A stretch of 6,403 nt of DNA, taken from the NCBI GenBank assembly GCA_003695455.1, contig RFJF01000818.1, positions 1 to 6,403 of the forward strand, in the 5' to 3' direction. The first letter of the stretch is position 1, and every line of letters starts with the position of its first letter. Under the pieces are notes generated by a model, which saw only the letters and a program-made list of their open reading frames with translations, did not search any database and was not told where the DNA came from. This document shows, piece by piece, positions 5,148 through 6,403 of this stretch. The translations under genes were made by a program, and so were the position numbers. The stretch is from Chloroflexota bacterium. GTDB lineage: Bacteria; Chloroflexota; Anaerolineae; 4572-78; J111.

Positions 5148-6403
5148 TTATGGTTGAAATTGCGGCAGGTATTCCGCAAACTCAACATAAAAATCTTTCA
5201 GGATGGCCCGCGCCCGGTCAATGTCATTAACCATCGGGTCCAGCAGCATGGCTTGCAGGGCCAGTTCCTTGTCGCCGTGGTAGCAGGCATCTACCACCAG
5301 CGAGCTGTAGGCCAGTTCGCGGCGGCACATTTCGGCGATGGCTTCTGGCAGCGGCCCCATTGCCAACCCGTGAATGCCAAAGCCGGAAATCACGCCCGGC
5401 ACTTCAACAATGGCGTCATCAGGCAGGTTGGGAATCAGGCCGTGGTTGGGCAGGTTGAGTTGGTGGTAGTAAAAGTTGTCGTTAAAGGTGATGGCTTCCA
5501 CAATTTCCGGCACGTATTCGGTGGGCTGGTTTTTGAGCGTGTCCACCGGCAATTTACCGTTGACCACATCGCGGGCCAGTTGGCGGCGGTCGGCGCGGCG
5601 CACCAGGTTGCCGTCCCAGCTTTGCAGCTCGATGTTGTATTTTTCCCACGGTTTGGCCAGCGGGTCGTGCGTCCACTGGGTAAACTCAATGTGCGCGTCG
5701 CCGGGGGTGGGCATCAGCCCGAAGATTTCAAACAGCTCGCGGCTGTATGGTTCAAAATCTTTGCGATATTCGTGCAGCCAGCGCTGCCGAACCAGCGGGT
5801 ACAAATCTTCGCCAGTAGCGCGGTCGCGGATGTCGGTGGCCCAGCTAAAGTGGTTGAGACCGGCGGCTTTGATGTCGAGGTGTTTGAAGCCGGCGGCCAT
5901 GACCGGGTCGCGGTATTTTTTGTTAGCGTAGTTGGTGTGCACGTTAAAATTGGGCGGAATTTCCACGCCGTAGCGGTCGGCCAGAATGGCCATGGCAATG
6001 GTGTAGCCCCACATCAACTGGTGGCACATGCCCACCACTTTGACGTTGGTGTAGCGGTGCATGGCCCACGTCAGCCGGATGAGCGGGTTGGTGTAATTCA
6101 GACACCAGGCATCGGGACACAGTTCTTCGATGTCGCGGGCAATGTCAATCATCAGTGGCAGGTTGCGGGCGGTGTGGGCAAAGCCGCCGGGGCCGCTGTT
6201 TTCGGCATAGGGCTGGCGCACGCCGTGCTTCAGCGGGATTTTCCAGTCCATTTCCCACACTTTTTCGCGCGGCCCCACCTGCACCGAGAGCACCACAAAA
6301 TCGGCGTTGGGCAGCGCTTCGCGGCGGTTGGCCGTGCCACGGATGGTCATGTTGGCGCCCCATTCGGCGTTCATTTTTTGGGCCAGGGCGGTCATCAGTT
6401 CCA
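5148..6403 (-). CDS. GH4-family NAD/Mn-dependent alpha-glycosidase (5' end outside window)
   Basis: 417 codons are visible before the stop. The reading frame stays open to the window edge, so the ATG at 6395 is internal and about 60 N-terminal residues, including the NAD-binding glycine loop, are missing. GH4 enzymes cleave glycosides by an NAD-assisted oxidation-elimination route with a divalent metal and act in the cytoplasm. Counting from Met 6395, GH4 landmarks are: NSGPGGFAHTARNLP (66-80), NYTNP (100-104), GMCHQ with Cys124 and His125, GLNHFSW (179-185) with His182, and GDAHIEF (232-238). Cys124 and His182 are the expected metal ligands. The Cys-His form and NYTNP point to the alpha-glucosidase/alpha-galacturonidase branch (LplD-like) rather than the phospho-beta-glucosidase branch. 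The C-terminal part (MLLDPMVNDIDRARAIL, 383-399) is also typical. The visible part plus the missing N-terminus gives a normal length of about 475. Placement before a lyase of sugar-acid type favours a uronide substrate, but this is inference. Confidence 0.9.
   Translation of the reverse strand, partial: ELMTALAQKMNAEWGANMTIRGTANRREALPNADFVVLSVQVGPREKVWEMDWKIPLKHGVRQPYAENSGPGGFAHTARNLPLMIDIARDIEELCPDAWCLNYTNPLIRLTWAMHRYTNVKVVGMCHQLMWGYTIAMAILADRYGVEIPPNFNVHTNYANKKYRDPVMAAGFKHLDIKAAGLNHFSWATDIRDRATGEDLYPLVRQRWLHEYRKDFEPYSRELFEIFGLMPTPGDAHIEFTQWTHDPLAKPWEKYNIELQSWDGNLVRRADRRQLARDVVNGKLPVDTLKNQPTEYVPEIVEAITFNDNFYYHQLNLPNHGLIPNLPDDAIVEVPGVISGFGIHGLAMGPLPEAIAEMCRRELAYSSLVVDACYHGDKELALQAMLLDPMVNDIDRARAILKDFYVEFAEYLPQFQP

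Overview
The window carries six protein-coding genes, all on the minus strand and tightly packed, so it reads from position 6403 down to 1. In transcription order they are: a GH4 NAD-dependent alpha-glycosidase (5' end outside the window); a 99-residue SAF-domain subunit and a 385-residue large subunit of a split UxaA/SuyAB-type lyase; a kinase of the aminoglycoside/choline phosphotransferase fold; a Gfo/Idh/MocA NAD(P)-dependent oxidoreductase; and a LarA-type nickel-pincer 2-hydroxyacid racemase/epimerase (last residues outside the window). I see no RNA gene, transposon, CRISPR array or substantial repeat.

Layout. 5148-6403: GH4 enzyme. 5048-5147: a 100-nt gap with an AT-rich stretch and a very strong Shine-Dalgarno. 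4748-5047 and 3598-4755: the two lyase subunits, overlapping by 8 nt. 3525-3597: a 73-nt gap holding a convincing minus-strand rho-independent terminator. 2442-3524: kinase-like protein. 1202-2422: oxidoreductase, 19 nt after the kinase. 1-1205: LarA homologue, overlapping the oxidoreductase by ATGA. The terminator splits the window into an upstream unit (lyase pair, perhaps with GH4) and a downstream unit (kinase, oxidoreductase, LarA).

Function. The genes fit catabolism of a glycoside or a sugar-derived hydroxyacid. GH4 would release a sugar or uronic acid, the oxidoreductase would oxidise or reduce it, the kinase could phosphorylate an intermediate, the lyase pair would eliminate water (or sulfite) from an acid, and the LarA homologue would invert the carbon next to a carboxylate. 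The actual substrate cannot be read from the sequence. Two readings compete: a uronate/aldonate route (GH4 alpha-galacturonidase-like enzyme with an altronate-dehydratase-like lyase), or a sulfolactate-type route, because the lyase pair resembles SuyA/SuyB more than classical UxaA.

Organism. High GC, dense same-strand gene packing and this carbohydrate gene mix suggest a free-living, probably anaerobic or facultative bacterium. A Chloroflexota (Anaerolineae-like) origin is my guess, at low confidence; no marker gene is present.
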